This document shows, piece after piece, positions 1-6,909 of a stretch of DNA of 12,989 nt. The notes beneath the pieces are model-generated. The model ran no database searches and had not been told where the DNA came from. It saw nothing but the letters and a program-made list of their open reading frames with translations. The DNA comes from Vulcanimicrobiota bacterium (lineage in GTDB: Bacteria; Vulcanimicrobiota; Vulcanimicrobiia; Vulcanimicrobiales; Vulcanimicrobiaceae). Location of the stretch: positions 1-12,989 of the forward strand of contig JABEUW010000245.1 in assembly GCA_013043945.1 (NCBI GenBank), written 5' to 3'. The position numbers and the translations under genes were made by a program. Each line of letters begins with the position of its first letter. The stretch's first letter is position 1.

Positions 1-62
1 GAACGACCGAAAGATCGAATTACGCGGCCTTGTGAAACGCTACGGCGATCGCACGGTCGTTC
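1..62. repeat. 9-bp inverted repeat bounding a flipped 44-base segment
   Basis: GAACGACCG at 1-9 is the exact reverse complement of CGGTCGTTC at 54-62. The 44 bases between them are in the wrong orientation relative to lptB. The inner bases next to the repeat (10 and 53, both A) do not pair. The repeat could extend outwards past position 1, which cannot be seen. Confidence 0.85.
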
Positions 63-64
63 AT
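1..64 (-). pseudogene. lptB: 5' end of lptB (LPS export ABC ATPase), broken by an inverted segment
   Basis: LptB is the cytoplasmic ATPase that powers LPS extraction by LptFG and delivery to LptC. An ATG (plus positions 62-64) overlaps the lptC stop as ATGA, the expected place for lptB. As written, the minus-strand frame gives MNDRAIAVAFHKAA and stops at codon 15. Positions 2-61 read on the plus strand give KIELRGLVKRYGDRTVV after NDR, a typical LptB-type N-terminus (beta strand before the Walker A region). Flipping positions 10-53 between the 9-base inverted repeat GAACGACCG (1-9) and CGGTCGTTC (54-62) restores ATG-NDRKIELRGLVKRYGDRTVV in frame on the minus strand. The rest of the gene lies outside the window. 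The LptB assignment rests on about 20 residues plus context. Inversion or assembly chimera cannot be told apart here. Confidence 0.6.
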
Positions 65-597
65 TCTATTCTCACCTTGGAGAGCGCGATATCGGCATCG
101 ACGGTCCGGCCGACCGCGTTCATTCCGCGTTCGCCGTACACGTGAACGTCACCGCTCCCGTGGAGCGATTGCGTACCGCGCTGGTAGATCAACGTTTGAC
201 AGGTCAGCCGCACCCCGGCCTTATTCTCGGCGCGAACGCCTCCGCTCATCTCGATCGACCCGTCGCGCTCGTCGACGATTGCGTTCGGCGACCTGGCAAC
301 CAGCGTCGAGCCGTCGCGAGCGGTGAAGGTGACGCGGACGTCGCTCAGGCCCACGCGAGCATCGTTCGCCGCACCGATGCTGTGAATCGTCCGCGCGAGG
401 AGTTCGTACTCGCGCGTGTTGTTGCGGCGCGTTTGCACGATGCGAATCGGTCGCTTGGCGCTGCCGACGGCTCGCACGGTGAGCGAGGGCAAGCCCGGGG
501 AATGCGTCGGGCTCGGGCTCGGGGCACCGCGCGGCGGCTGCGGCGAGGAGCATGCCGCCAGCCCGAGGAGCGCGAGTATCAGCGATGCGCGCTTCAC
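61..597 (-). CDS. lptC: LptC/OstA-like LPS export protein, predicted lipoprotein
   Basis: The product is 178 aa. It begins with a short hydrophobic signal and a lipobox LAAC (Cys16), then a Pro/Ser-rich linker (about residues 19-38), then a beta-rich domain (about 60-178). The C-terminal half has the LptC/OstA pattern of short strands: LSDVRVTFTARDG, IEMSGGVRAENKAG, LHGSGDVHVYGERG, and a VDADIALSKVRIE ending. LptC receives LPS from LptB2FG at the inner membrane and passes it to LptA. Known LptC proteins such as that of E. coli usually have an N-terminal transmembrane helix, so a lipid anchor is a variation. The start is GTG (595-597), overlapping the ligase-like gene's stop as GTGA, with an AGGTGA Shine-Dalgarno at 604-609, 6 bases away. 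The stop overlaps the lptB ATG (ATGA). An LptA-like or combined LptC/LptA role is possible. Confidence 0.75.
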   Translation of the reverse strand: MKRASLILALLGLAACSSPQPPRGAPSPSPTHSPGLPSLTVRAVGSAKRPIRIVQTRRNNTREYELLARTIHSIGAANDARVGLSDVRVTFTARDGSTLVARSPNAIVDERDGSIEMSGGVRAENKAGVRLTCQTLIYQRGTQSLHGSGDVHVYGERGMNAVGRTVDADIALSKVRIE

Positions 598-1814
598 GGC
601 GATTCACCTAGACCGAAGCGAGCGCTCGCTAAGGCGAGCGCCATGGTGGGCAACCAGAGCCCGAAGAGCACCAACGTCGAGGTATCGATGATGCCCTGCA
701 CCAGCGTTCCGATGAGTCCCGCGACGATCGCGCCGGAGAGGATGCGCGCGCGCGGCCCGGCTTCGGCAAAGCGCCGCATCCATTCGCGCCCGAAACGCAC
801 CCACGCTGCGAGCATCGCCGATAAGCCGAGAATCCCGGTCTCGGCGAGCACCGTGAGATAGAGATCGTGGGCGTGATAGGCAACCGCATCGCCATCGGGG
901 AGACGAAGGTGTGCGTAGATCGTACCGAACGTGAACGGCCCACTTCCGGTGAGTGGGAAACGGCGCACGATTCCCAATGCCGTCCGCCAGATCGAAAGCC
1001 GCGTGAAGTTCTCGCTCGGATCGTGATGGGCGTTAAAGGCGAGCACGACGGCGACGGCGGTGAAGGCAGCGATTGCAATGGCGATGGAACGTTGCCGAGG
1101 CCGGTCGCGCACGACGAGCAGCAAGTAGGCGATGCCCGAGCAGCCCGCCGCCACCCATCCGGTCCGCGAAAAACTTAATGCCAGCGCGATAACGCCGCTC
1201 GTTGCGGCGAATGCCGCAACCGCTCTCAACCACGGGTGCAGCGAGAGTGAAGCGACGGCGAGAGCGATCGGAACGATAACGAGCACGTAGCCGGCGAGTT
1301 CGCCCGGAAGGATGAAGCTCCCCACCGCACGGCCATGTTGGGCGGCATAGATTGCCGCTGGGCGATGGAGCAGCACCGCAGTAATCGCGACCACGAAGGC
1401 GAGCGATGCCGCGCCCAAAAGCCCGGCGAATACGATCGTTGCGCCACCGCGTTCGCCGTAACTGGCATTGATACCGACGTGCCACACGATTCCCAGCAAA
1501 AAGATTGCAAGGAACACGACGCCGTACAGCGGTGCAAAACCCAATACCGCCGCGAGCAACGCCGAGCCCAGCCACAGCAGGAGCGGCCGAAGCATCGGTT
1601 GCTCGACGCGCGGTACGCACAGGATCAGAGCGCCTGCGACCGCCGCGAGAAGGGCCATCGCAGCGAGCATTGCGATCGCCACTCCATGTGGGAGCATCGA
1701 AATTCCCGGTATGCTCGCGGGGGTCAGCGTGATAAAGGACGGGAAGAGCGGCAAGCAGGCAAACGCCGTTGCCGATGCGATGGCGAGCGCGCGCTTCAGC
1801 GAAGATTGAGACAC
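594..1814 (-). CDS. O-antigen ligase/polymerase-like membrane protein (Wzy_C type)
   Basis: The 406-aa product is strongly hydrophobic, with about ten or more predicted membrane segments. It carries the features of the Wzy_C superfamily: LSFSRTGW at 213-220 on a membrane segment, then a large periplasmic loop (about 262-320) with SIWRTALGIVRRFPLTGSG (274-292) and HAHDLYLTVLAETGILG (314-330). The Arg of RTGW, the loop arginines and the loop His match the residues reported as important in WaaL-type ligases. Such enzymes move undecaprenyl-linked glycan onto lipid A-core, or polymerise the glycan, on the periplasmic side. Its place between lipid A genes and lptC favours an LPS role, but ligase and polymerase cannot be separated by sequence. 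The start is GTG (1812-1814), with AGAGGG 7 bases upstream. It overlaps the upstream gene by 19 bases and the lptC start by 4. Confidence 0.75.
   Translation of the reverse strand: MSQSSLKRALAIASATAFACLPLFPSFITLTPASIPGISMLPHGVAIAMLAAMALLAAVAGALILCVPRVEQPMLRPLLLWLGSALLAAVLGFAPLYGVVFLAIFLLGIVWHVGINASYGERGGATIVFAGLLGAASLAFVVAITAVLLHRPAAIYAAQHGRAVGSFILPGELAGYVLVIVPIALAVASLSLHPWLRAVAAFAATSGVIALALSFSRTGWVAAGCSGIAYLLLVVRDRPRQRSIAIAIAAFTAVAVVLAFNAHHDPSENFTRLSIWRTALGIVRRFPLTGSGPFTFGTIYAHLRLPDGDAVAYHAHDLYLTVLAETGILGLSAMLAAWVRFGREWMRRFAEAGPRARILSGAIVAGLIGTLVQGIIDTSTLVLFGLWLPTMALALASARFGLGESP
604..609 (-). promoter_or_regulatory. Ribosome binding site of the lptC-like gene
   Basis: AGGTGA on the minus strand lies 6 bases before the GTG start at 595-597. 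It supports the GTG start for a gene whose first codon overlaps the preceding stop. Confidence 0.6.
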
Positions 1815-2950
1815 GCCGCAGCCCTCTCGGCGATACGCCGCGCCGCACCGGGCTCGCCCATGCGTTCGCGTCCGACCTCACCCATTTTTTTGCGCAGCTC
1901 TCTGTCGGCGAGGAGCGCGGCGAGCCGTTCTCCCGCCTCGTTGGGATCGCTCGGCAGCATCAACATGGCGTCGCCAAGCAGCGCACGTTGGCGCATGCGG
2001 TACCACCGCTCGGCGCGCGTGCGTCCATCGTCGATCGCCGCAACCGCGATTCCCGCTGCTGCAGCGGCTTCGTTCGCCGTCCCCGCCTGTCCGAGGACGA
2101 GCGCGGCATGCGCGAGCAGTCCACCGACGCCGCCGCGCCATAGCAAAATGCGCGCGTCGTCGCGCACGAGTTGCGCGCGGCCATCGCGATCGCCACGCTC
2201 CTCGTAACGCCATCCGTCGGCGGCGAGCCGATCGATAAATCGTTGCGCGTCGAGGCGCGGCGCAACCGAGAGCGCTCCGACGATCCGCACGCCGCGGGCG
2301 CGCGCTGCGGCGAACGCCGCGCAGAGGACGCTCGCTTCTTCGTACGCTCCGGCGCGGCTGCCGGGAAGGAGCAGCACGAGTTCCTCATCGCCGGCGAGAT
2401 GGAGATCGACGATGGTATCGCGGTCGTGAAGATCGACGATGGCGTTTCCCGCTTCGACGCTCTCGATACCCCGCGCGCGACAGTCTTCTGCGGTCGCACG
2501 ATCGCGCACGATGACGTACGCAGCCTTGCGCATCGCTCGTAGCTCCGCCGGGCCGTACCGAGCGACGTTCACGCTCTTCGCCGTGCCGACGAAGATGGTG
2601 CGCGCGCGCATTTGCAGGGTCATAAAGAGCGCGAAGGTGTCGCCGACGGCGATCGCGAGGTCGTAGCGGCCGCGCGCTTTTCGCAGGAAGCGAAATTGGC
2701 GAATCGTGAGGCCGATCAACCCTCCGCCGATATCGTCGACGATATTTCGCAGGTTGAACATCGCAATGAGCCCACCGCTCGGCAACGCCGCACGCGGCCC
2801 GACCACCGTCGCCTCCGGGCTCGATTGCGGCTCGCCGACGAGCGGAAGATGCTCGAGCGCGAGTCCGGGAATTCTCTCGTGCAATGCAACGGCGAGGCGC
2901 TGCGCGATCGCCGCTTCACCGTTTCCGTTGCTGACGAGGAGTACGCGCAT
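1796..2950 (-). CDS. Lipid-A-disaccharide synthase-related protein (LpxB-like, function unproven)
   Basis: The 384-aa product resembles the family annotated as lipid-A-disaccharide synthase-related, known from Cyanobacteria and Deinococcus-like bacteria. It has a GT-B-like layout: VSNGNGE at 6-12 near the N-terminus, a first half with the VGDTFALFM stretch (102-110), LLPGSR at 194-199 opening the second half, and ALVLGQAGTANEA (283-295), equivalent to the nucleotide-sugar site of LpxB (SGTATLE type). It is distinct from the true LpxB encoded at 3677-4795. The acceptor is unknown; a modified or second glycolipid is one possibility. The ATG at 2948-2950 is chosen because the family starts right before the LLVSNGNGE strand and it lies one base after the metallophosphatase stop (TAG-C-ATG). 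An in-frame ATG at 2963-2965 would add MGRRS and overlap by 14 bases. Neither has a strong Shine-Dalgarno. Confidence 0.75.
   Translation of the reverse strand: MRVLLVSNGNGEAAIAQRLAVALHERIPGLALEHLPLVGEPQSSPEATVVGPRAALPSGGLIAMFNLRNIVDDIGGGLIGLTIRQFRFLRKARGRYDLAIAVGDTFALFMTLQMRARTIFVGTAKSVNVARYGPAELRAMRKAAYVIVRDRATAEDCRARGIESVEAGNAIVDLHDRDTIVDLHLAGDEELVLLLPGSRAGAYEEASVLCAAFAAARARGVRIVGALSVAPRLDAQRFIDRLAADGWRYEERGDRDGRAQLVRDDARILLWRGGVGGLLAHAALVLGQAGTANEAAAAAGIAVAAIDDGRTRAERWYRMRQRALLGDAMLMLPSDPNEAGERLAALLADRELRKKMGEVGRERMGEPGAARRIAERAAACLNLR
1822..1827 (-). promoter_or_regulatory. Ribosome binding site of the ligase-like gene
   Basis: AGAGGG on the minus strand lies 7 bases before the GTG at 1812-1814. 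It lies inside the end of the upstream LpxB-related gene and supports the GTG start. Confidence 0.55.
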
Positions 2951-2951
2951 G

Positions 2952-3677
2952 CTACGCCGGCCCATCTAACAACGGCATCAATTCAAAATCGCGTATCCGC
3001 ATGCGTCGCGCTTGCCCGTCGTATTCAAGTTCGGTTCCCGAGACGTACCGCGCATACGGGCCCGCATGAACGATCGGCACCTCGCCCACATATTCGGGAG
3101 CGAACAACGTATCGTGGCTATGGCCGCCGAGAACGAGATCGATGCGCTCGACCGCCGCCGCCAAGCGGCGATCCATCGAGAGCCCGAGGTGCGAGAGCAC
3201 GACGAGCGGCTCGCCGGCGGGAAGGCGCTCGGCGTATCGGCGCACCACCTCGATCGGATCGAGAAAACGCCACCCGAATATCTTTTCCCACGGGCTCCCT
3301 TGCGGATATTGCGTGACGAGCAGGCCGAGAAAATGCGTTGGCCGCTCTAACGGCAGCACCATCTCGGTGCGAAATGGGAGATCGCGCCCTTTCGTATCGA
3401 CCAAGTTGCTGCAGAGCAATGGGTGCTTCATCATCGCGGCGCGCGCGCGCACCGCTCCAAAGAGATAGTGAAACTCGCGATTCCCCATCGCCTGTAGATC
3501 GTATTTCGCAGCGTCGATCTCGGCGACGATCGGTTCGTTCCGATGGAATACGGTTTGGCTTCCACGCAGCGAGTCGCCACAATCGACCAGCAGGCCCGGG
3601 GCGCGCTCGCGCAGTTCCTCAAGTCGCGGCGCGAACCCATGACGGTCGTGCATATCGGAGGTGTGATAGATCCGCAT
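2952..3677 (-). CDS. Calcineurin-like metallophosphatase, candidate LpxH-type UDP-2,3-diacylglucosamine hydrolase
   Basis: The 241-aa single-domain metallophosphoesterase has no signal peptide. Metal-site motifs in order are TSDMHD (D8, H10), DCGDS (D35), MGNREF (N66), LSHLG (H163) and GGHSHD (H186, H188). Overall it looks like the N-terminal domain of UshA/5'-nucleotidase-type enzymes, without the C-terminal nucleotidase domain. The usual GNHE motif reads GNRE here, and Arg in that place is the form found in LpxH (GNRDF in E. coli). It starts by a one-base overlap with the lpxB stop (TAATG), so the two are probably translationally coupled. No LpxH or LpxI is otherwise present, so I infer it may make lipid X for LpxB. 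A nucleotidase or general phosphatase is the alternative. The frame stays open back to 4418, but that extension runs over lpxB and is not coding. Confidence 0.8.
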   Translation of the reverse strand: MRIYHTSDMHDRHGFAPRLEELRERAPGLLVDCGDSLRGSQTVFHRNEPIVAEIDAAKYDLQAMGNREFHYLFGAVRARAAMMKHPLLCSNLVDTKGRDLPFRTEMVLPLERPTHFLGLLVTQYPQGSPWEKIFGWRFLDPIEVVRRYAERLPAGEPLVVLSHLGLSMDRRLAAAVERIDLVLGGHSHDTLFAPEYVGEVPIVHAGPYARYVSGTELEYDGQARRMRIRDFELMPLLDGPA

Positions 3678-4795
3678 TAGCGTTGCCGCGCCATCGCAAG
3701 CGCGTAGCGCGCGCAGTTCGCCAACGCATCGGCATCGCCGAGCGCCGCGCGTAGGCCCTCGACCGATCGATACCATCGATCGGGTGCGCGGAGGATGCTT
3801 TCCATCGCTTCGGCGAGCCTCTCCGGCGTCGCTCGCTCCTGGAGAAACTCCGGTATCGCTTCGCGTTCGAGAATGAGATTCGGCAACGTGATATAGGGAC
3901 GACGCATGAGTCGGCGCGCGTGCCGCGCCAGTAATGGCGTAATGGCGTAGAGCGCGATCGTCGGCACGTTGCTCAACGTCGTCTCCAACACCGCCGTACC
4001 CGAAGCGACCCAGGCTGCGTCGGCATCCCGAGTGGCGGCTTGTAATCCGTCGCAGATCTCGAGCTCGGCGACGCCGCGAAAGGCGCGCTCCAACAATTCC
4101 CGTGCCCGCGCGTCGGCCGCACCGACACGCGCTCGCACACGCGGGCGCGTGCGTCGTACGAGTTCGAGCGCCGCACGCAATCGCGGTGCGAGCCGAACGA
4201 TTTCGTCGCGTCGGCTCCCCGGGAGCAGCGCGACGGTTCCACCATCGCTCGGCGGTGCCGCACGTGGCGTCCGCGATGCGATCCGGGGTGCGAGCGGGTG
4301 GCCGAAGTACGCGATGGGCAGGTGATGCGAGCGATAGAACTCCGCTTGATGCGCGAAACCCGTGAGCGGGAAAGCGCGCGCCGCTACCGCACGCGCAGGC
4401 CCGGGATCGTCCAACCACGCTCCGGGCGGAAAGAGATAGAGAATCGGGCCGAGGTACCGATATTTATCGCGTAACTCTTTTGCCAGACGCACGTTAAAGG
4501 CGCCGAAATCGACGAGCACCACCAGATCCGGAGGAGCTGCAGCGAGGTCGCGCGCGCATTTCCACATCTCGCGTAGCAGTTTGGGAATGCGAGGAATCGC
4601 CGCGAGGGGTCCGAGGCTCGCCCAACCAGTATGGTCGGCGTAGAGCTCCCAGCCCGCGGCGCGCATGCCCGCGGCACCGATTCCCGAAAAGCGGAGCGCC
4701 GCATCTCGTTCGCGCATCGCCTCACCTAAGGCGAGCGCCGCCAACTCTCCCGAGGGTTCGCCGGTAGAAAAAAAGATTCGTCGCGGCGCACTCAT
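3677..4795 (-). CDS. lpxB: Lipid-A-disaccharide synthase LpxB
   Basis: LpxB condenses UDP-2,3-diacylglucosamine with lipid X to tetra-acyl disaccharide-1-phosphate at the inner face of the inner membrane. The 372-aa product has the family layout: FFSTGEPSGE (8-17), LVDFGAFN (94-101, D96 at the conserved Asp), YFGHPLAPRI (163-172), LLPGSRRDEI (190-199), ASGTAVLE (264-271) and LPNLILE (304-310) followed by PEFLQ. Two hallmarks are altered. GEPSGD ends in Glu, and the Y-x-SPQVWAW segment is YLFPPGAWLDDP (120-131). It is therefore a divergent LpxB but has the core donor-site motifs. The ATG is 9 bases after the lpxA stop, with no strong Shine-Dalgarno. The stop shares one base with the metallophosphatase start. 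Confidence 0.88.
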   Translation of the reverse strand: MSAPRRIFFSTGEPSGELAALALGEAMRERDAALRFSGIGAAGMRAAGWELYADHTGWASLGPLAAIPRIPKLLREMWKCARDLAAAPPDLVVLVDFGAFNVRLAKELRDKYRYLGPILYLFPPGAWLDDPGPARAVAARAFPLTGFAHQAEFYRSHHLPIAYFGHPLAPRIASRTPRAAPPSDGGTVALLPGSRRDEIVRLAPRLRAALELVRRTRPRVRARVGAADARARELLERAFRGVAELEICDGLQAATRDADAAWVASGTAVLETTLSNVPTIALYAITPLLARHARRLMRRPYITLPNLILEREAIPEFLQERATPERLAEAMESILRAPDRWYRSVEGLRAALGDADALANCARYALAMARQR

Positions 4796-4804
4796 GGAGC
4801 GCGC

Positions 4805-5581
4805 TTACTTGAGGATGCCGCGGCTCGAATCGTTTGGCGGCTCCTCCAAGAAGGCAACAAAGGTGCGCCCCGCATCGGTCGAAACGCGCTCTTTCATCTT
4901 CTCGACGGCCTGTGAAACGTTGAGGTTCGCCTTGTAGAGCAGATCGTGAAAGGCCCGCAGTTCGTTCCGCGCCTCCACGGAAAATTGCGCGCGGCGCAAA
5001 CCAACGCTATTGAGCCCGTAGACCTCGGCGGGATTACCTTCGACCAAGATGAAGGGCGGAACGTCCTTCGTCACTTTGCTCGCACCGCCGAGCATCGCGT
5101 AATCGCCGATGCGCGTAAATTGGTGTATGCCGGCCATTCCGCCGATGGTGACGTGGTCGCGCACGACGACGTGCCCGGCGAGTTGCGCGAGATTGCTCAT
5201 AGTAACGTGATTGCCGACGATGCAATTATGTGCGATGTGCACGTATGCGAGGAGCAGGCAATCGTCGCCGACCGCAGTGACTTCATCGTTTCCGGTCGCA
5301 CGTTGGATGCTGACGTATTCGCGAATCGTCGTCCGGTGCCCGATGTGCGTGTACGCGCGTTCGCCGTGGTACTTCCGATCCTGCGATGCGGCTCCGATGG
5401 TCGTAAACGGGTAGATGGTGCAGTCGTCGCCGATCGTCGTCCATCCGTTGATGACGACGTGCGCCTGCAAGAGCGTCCGCTCGCCGATCGCGACGTTCTT
5501 GCCGACGACGCAATAGGGGCCGATCTCCGCACTCCTGCCGATGCGCGCCTCGGGATGAACGATAGCGGTGGGGTGTATCAT
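4805..5581 (-). CDS. lpxA: Acyl-ACP--UDP-N-acetylglucosamine O-acyltransferase LpxA
   Basis: LpxA performs the first step of lipid A synthesis, moving a 3-hydroxyacyl chain from ACP to O-3 of UDP-GlcNAc in the cytoplasm. The 258-aa product is full length. Residues 1 to about 185 are left-handed beta-helix hexapeptide repeats, and about 190-258 form the helical C-terminal domain. HIAHN (115-119) contains the catalytic base H118, equivalent to E. coli H125. H115, H137 and H153 match H122, H144 and H160 with a constant offset of seven. G166 aligns with the E. coli chain-length ruler G173, which favours a long chain. The ATG at 5579-5581 is preceded by AAGG, which overlaps the fabZ stop; the gap from fabZ is 6 bases. 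Confidence 0.96.
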   Translation of the reverse strand: MIHPTAIVHPEARIGRSAEIGPYCVVGKNVAIGERTLLQAHVVINGWTTIGDDCTIYPFTTIGAASQDRKYHGERAYTHIGHRTTIREYVSIQRATGNDEVTAVGDDCLLLAYVHIAHNCIVGNHVTMSNLAQLAGHVVVRDHVTIGGMAGIHQFTRIGDYAMLGGASKVTKDVPPFILVEGNPAEVYGLNSVGLRRAQFSVEARNELRAFHDLLYKANLNVSQAVEKMKERVSTDAGRTFVAFLEEPPNDSSRGILK

Positions 5582-5587
5582 CGTGCC

Positions 5588-6064
5588 TTACGCCGTGAGA
5601 ACCGATGCTTCCGCACCGTAGACGCGCGGGTCGGGAGCGATCGAGAACATGAGCTCCGCCGAACAGACGTACTCGCCGTCGACGCTCGCTTCGGCTTCGA
5701 CCCAACCGATGTTGCGGCGGTGGCGCGTCAGGCGAACCTCCATCATCAGTCGATCTCCGGGAATAACCGGACGGCGAAATTTCGCATGATCGATACCGGC
5801 GAGATAGGGCGTCTTCCGCGCGAATTCACCGGGCTCCATCACGACGCACCCGCCGAGCTGCGCCATCGCTTCGAGCATGTAGACGCCGGGCAGCAACGGG
5901 TTGCTCGGAAAATGCCCGGTAAAGACCGGTTCGTTATAGGTTACATTTTTATAACCGCGCGCGCGTACCATCGGTTCGAGTTCGAGAATTCGGTCGATTA
6001 AAAGCAGCGGAAAGCGATGCGGCAAAATTTCGAGGATCTGCCGAATATCCATACCGTTTGTCAC
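5588..6064 (-). CDS. fabZ: 3-hydroxyacyl-ACP dehydratase FabZ
   Basis: FabZ dehydrates 3-hydroxyacyl-ACP in fatty acid elongation and so competes with LpxA and LpxD for the same acyl donor. The 158-aa hot-dog-fold product has ILPHRFPLLLIDR (13-25), GHFPSNPLLPG (50-60) with catalytic H51, and LEAMAQLGG (64-72) with catalytic E65. The GTG at 6062-6064 is chosen because it overlaps the lpxC stop as GTGA and has GGAGG 10 bases upstream. An ATG at 6050-6052 (starting MDIRQIL, 154 aa) is a possible alternative but has no Shine-Dalgarno. The frame stays open to 6178, but that stretch lies inside lpxC and is not FabZ-like. Confidence 0.94.
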   Translation of the reverse strand: MTNGMDIRQILEILPHRFPLLLIDRILELEPMVRARGYKNVTYNEPVFTGHFPSNPLLPGVYMLEAMAQLGGCVVMEPGEFARKTPYLAGIDHAKFRRPVIPGDRLMMEVRLTRHRRNIGWVEAEASVDGEYVCSAELMFSIAPDPRVYGAEASVLTA

Positions 6065-6900
6065 GATGTAGGGACCTCCGAGAGCGGCTTGGAGAGCAAG
6101 CGTTCGCGTAAGCGCGACGACATACGAGCGTGCAATGCGTGCCCGCTCTTCACCGCGACGATCTCGCATTGCGGCCACGCACCGACCAAGGCGAGATCGC
6201 CGAGTAAATCGAGCATTTTGTGGCGGACGACTTCATTCGACCAGCGCAACGTCTGCAGCGGGCCATCGGGGCCGAAGACGACCGCGTTCTCCAACGAGCC
6301 GCCCTGGGCGAGGCCGCGTGCGCGCAGCGCCTCGACTTCGTGAAGGTAGCCGAACGTGCGTGCGCCGGCTACTTCGCGCGCGTAGGTCGCTTCGTCGATC
6401 GTCAACGCGAGATACTCCGAGCCGACCGGGTGGGGAAAATCGACGATGCAGCGCACCGAAAAGCGCTCGGCGGGAAGCGCGACGATCAATCGGTCGCCGT
6501 CGCGTTCGACGATCGGTGCGTCGAGCGTTACCGTCGGACGTTCGACACCGAGATCGCGCACCCCGACGCGTTCGATCTGTCCGACGAACCACTGCGCGCT
6601 CCCATCGACCACGGGAACCTCGGGCCCCGATATCGCGATGCGCGCGTTATCGATCTGCATGCCGAAGAGTGCCGAGAGCAAATGCTCGACCGTCGAAACG
6701 GTGGTCTCGCGCACGCCGAGGACCGTCGCGCGCGAGGTTTCGACGACGCGCTCTGCCACGGCGGGTATCTCGATACCGTCACGAACGAAAACGATGCCCG
6801 CGTTTGCAGCGGCGGGCAAAACCTCAACCTCGACCTGCGCGCCCGTATGGAGGGCGACTCCCGAGAAGCGGAACGATGTTGCGAGCGTCTTTTGGGTCAC
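6061..6900 (-). CDS. lpxC: UDP-3-O-acyl-N-acetylglucosamine deacetylase LpxC
   Basis: LpxC is the zinc-dependent deacetylase that commits UDP-3-O-acyl-GlcNAc to lipid A synthesis. The 279-aa product has SGVALHTG (13-20), TVEHLLSAL (70-78) with E72 and zinc ligand H73, SGPEVPVVDGSA (91-102), RTFGYL (181-186), RHKMLDLLGDL (226-236) with zinc ligands H227 and D231, and KSGHALH (251-257) with the general-acid His (H254). These match E. coli E78, H79, H238, D242 and H265. The start is GTG (6898-6900), 9 bases after the lpxD stop. The alignment at TLATSFRFSG fits the family N-terminus. It is separate from FabZ, unlike the LpxC-FabZ fusions of Bacteroidetes, but overlaps fabZ by GTGA. Length is slightly shorter than in E. 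coli (305 aa), the missing part being the C-terminal tail. Confidence 0.96.
   Translation of the reverse strand: MTQKTLATSFRFSGVALHTGAQVEVEVLPAAANAGIVFVRDGIEIPAVAERVVETSRATVLGVRETTVSTVEHLLSALFGMQIDNARIAISGPEVPVVDGSAQWFVGQIERVGVRDLGVERPTVTLDAPIVERDGDRLIVALPAERFSVRCIVDFPHPVGSEYLALTIDEATYAREVAGARTFGYLHEVEALRARGLAQGGSLENAVVFGPDGPLQTLRWSNEVVRHKMLDLLGDLALVGAWPQCEIVAVKSGHALHARMSSRLRERLLSKPLSEVPTS
6075..6079 (-). promoter_or_regulatory. Ribosome binding site deciding the fabZ start
   Basis: GGAGG on the minus strand, within the last codons of lpxC, lies 10 bases from the GTG at 6062-6064 and 22 from the ATG at 6052. It favours the GTG start. Confidence 0.55.
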
Positions 6901-6909
6901 GAAACGCGC

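Noticed and set aside
142..2207. Overlapping plus-strand open frames (142-861 and 1335-2207)
   Set aside because: They are shadows of lptC, the ligase-like gene and the LpxB-related gene, rich in Arg, with no motifs.
2952..4418. 488-aa minus-strand open frame containing the metallophosphatase
   Set aside because: The first half runs across lpxB in another frame and is Arg/Ala-rich without any family features. The metallophosphatase begins at the ATG at 3675-3677.
4946..6001. 351-aa plus-strand open frame
   Set aside because: It is antisense to lpxA and fabZ, which have full catalytic motifs. Its composition is that of a GC-rich shadow frame.
6065..6178. N-terminal extension of the fabZ frame
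   Set aside because: It overlaps the conserved C-terminal part of lpxC and has no FabZ similarity. The GTG at 6062-6064 with GGAGG upstream is better.
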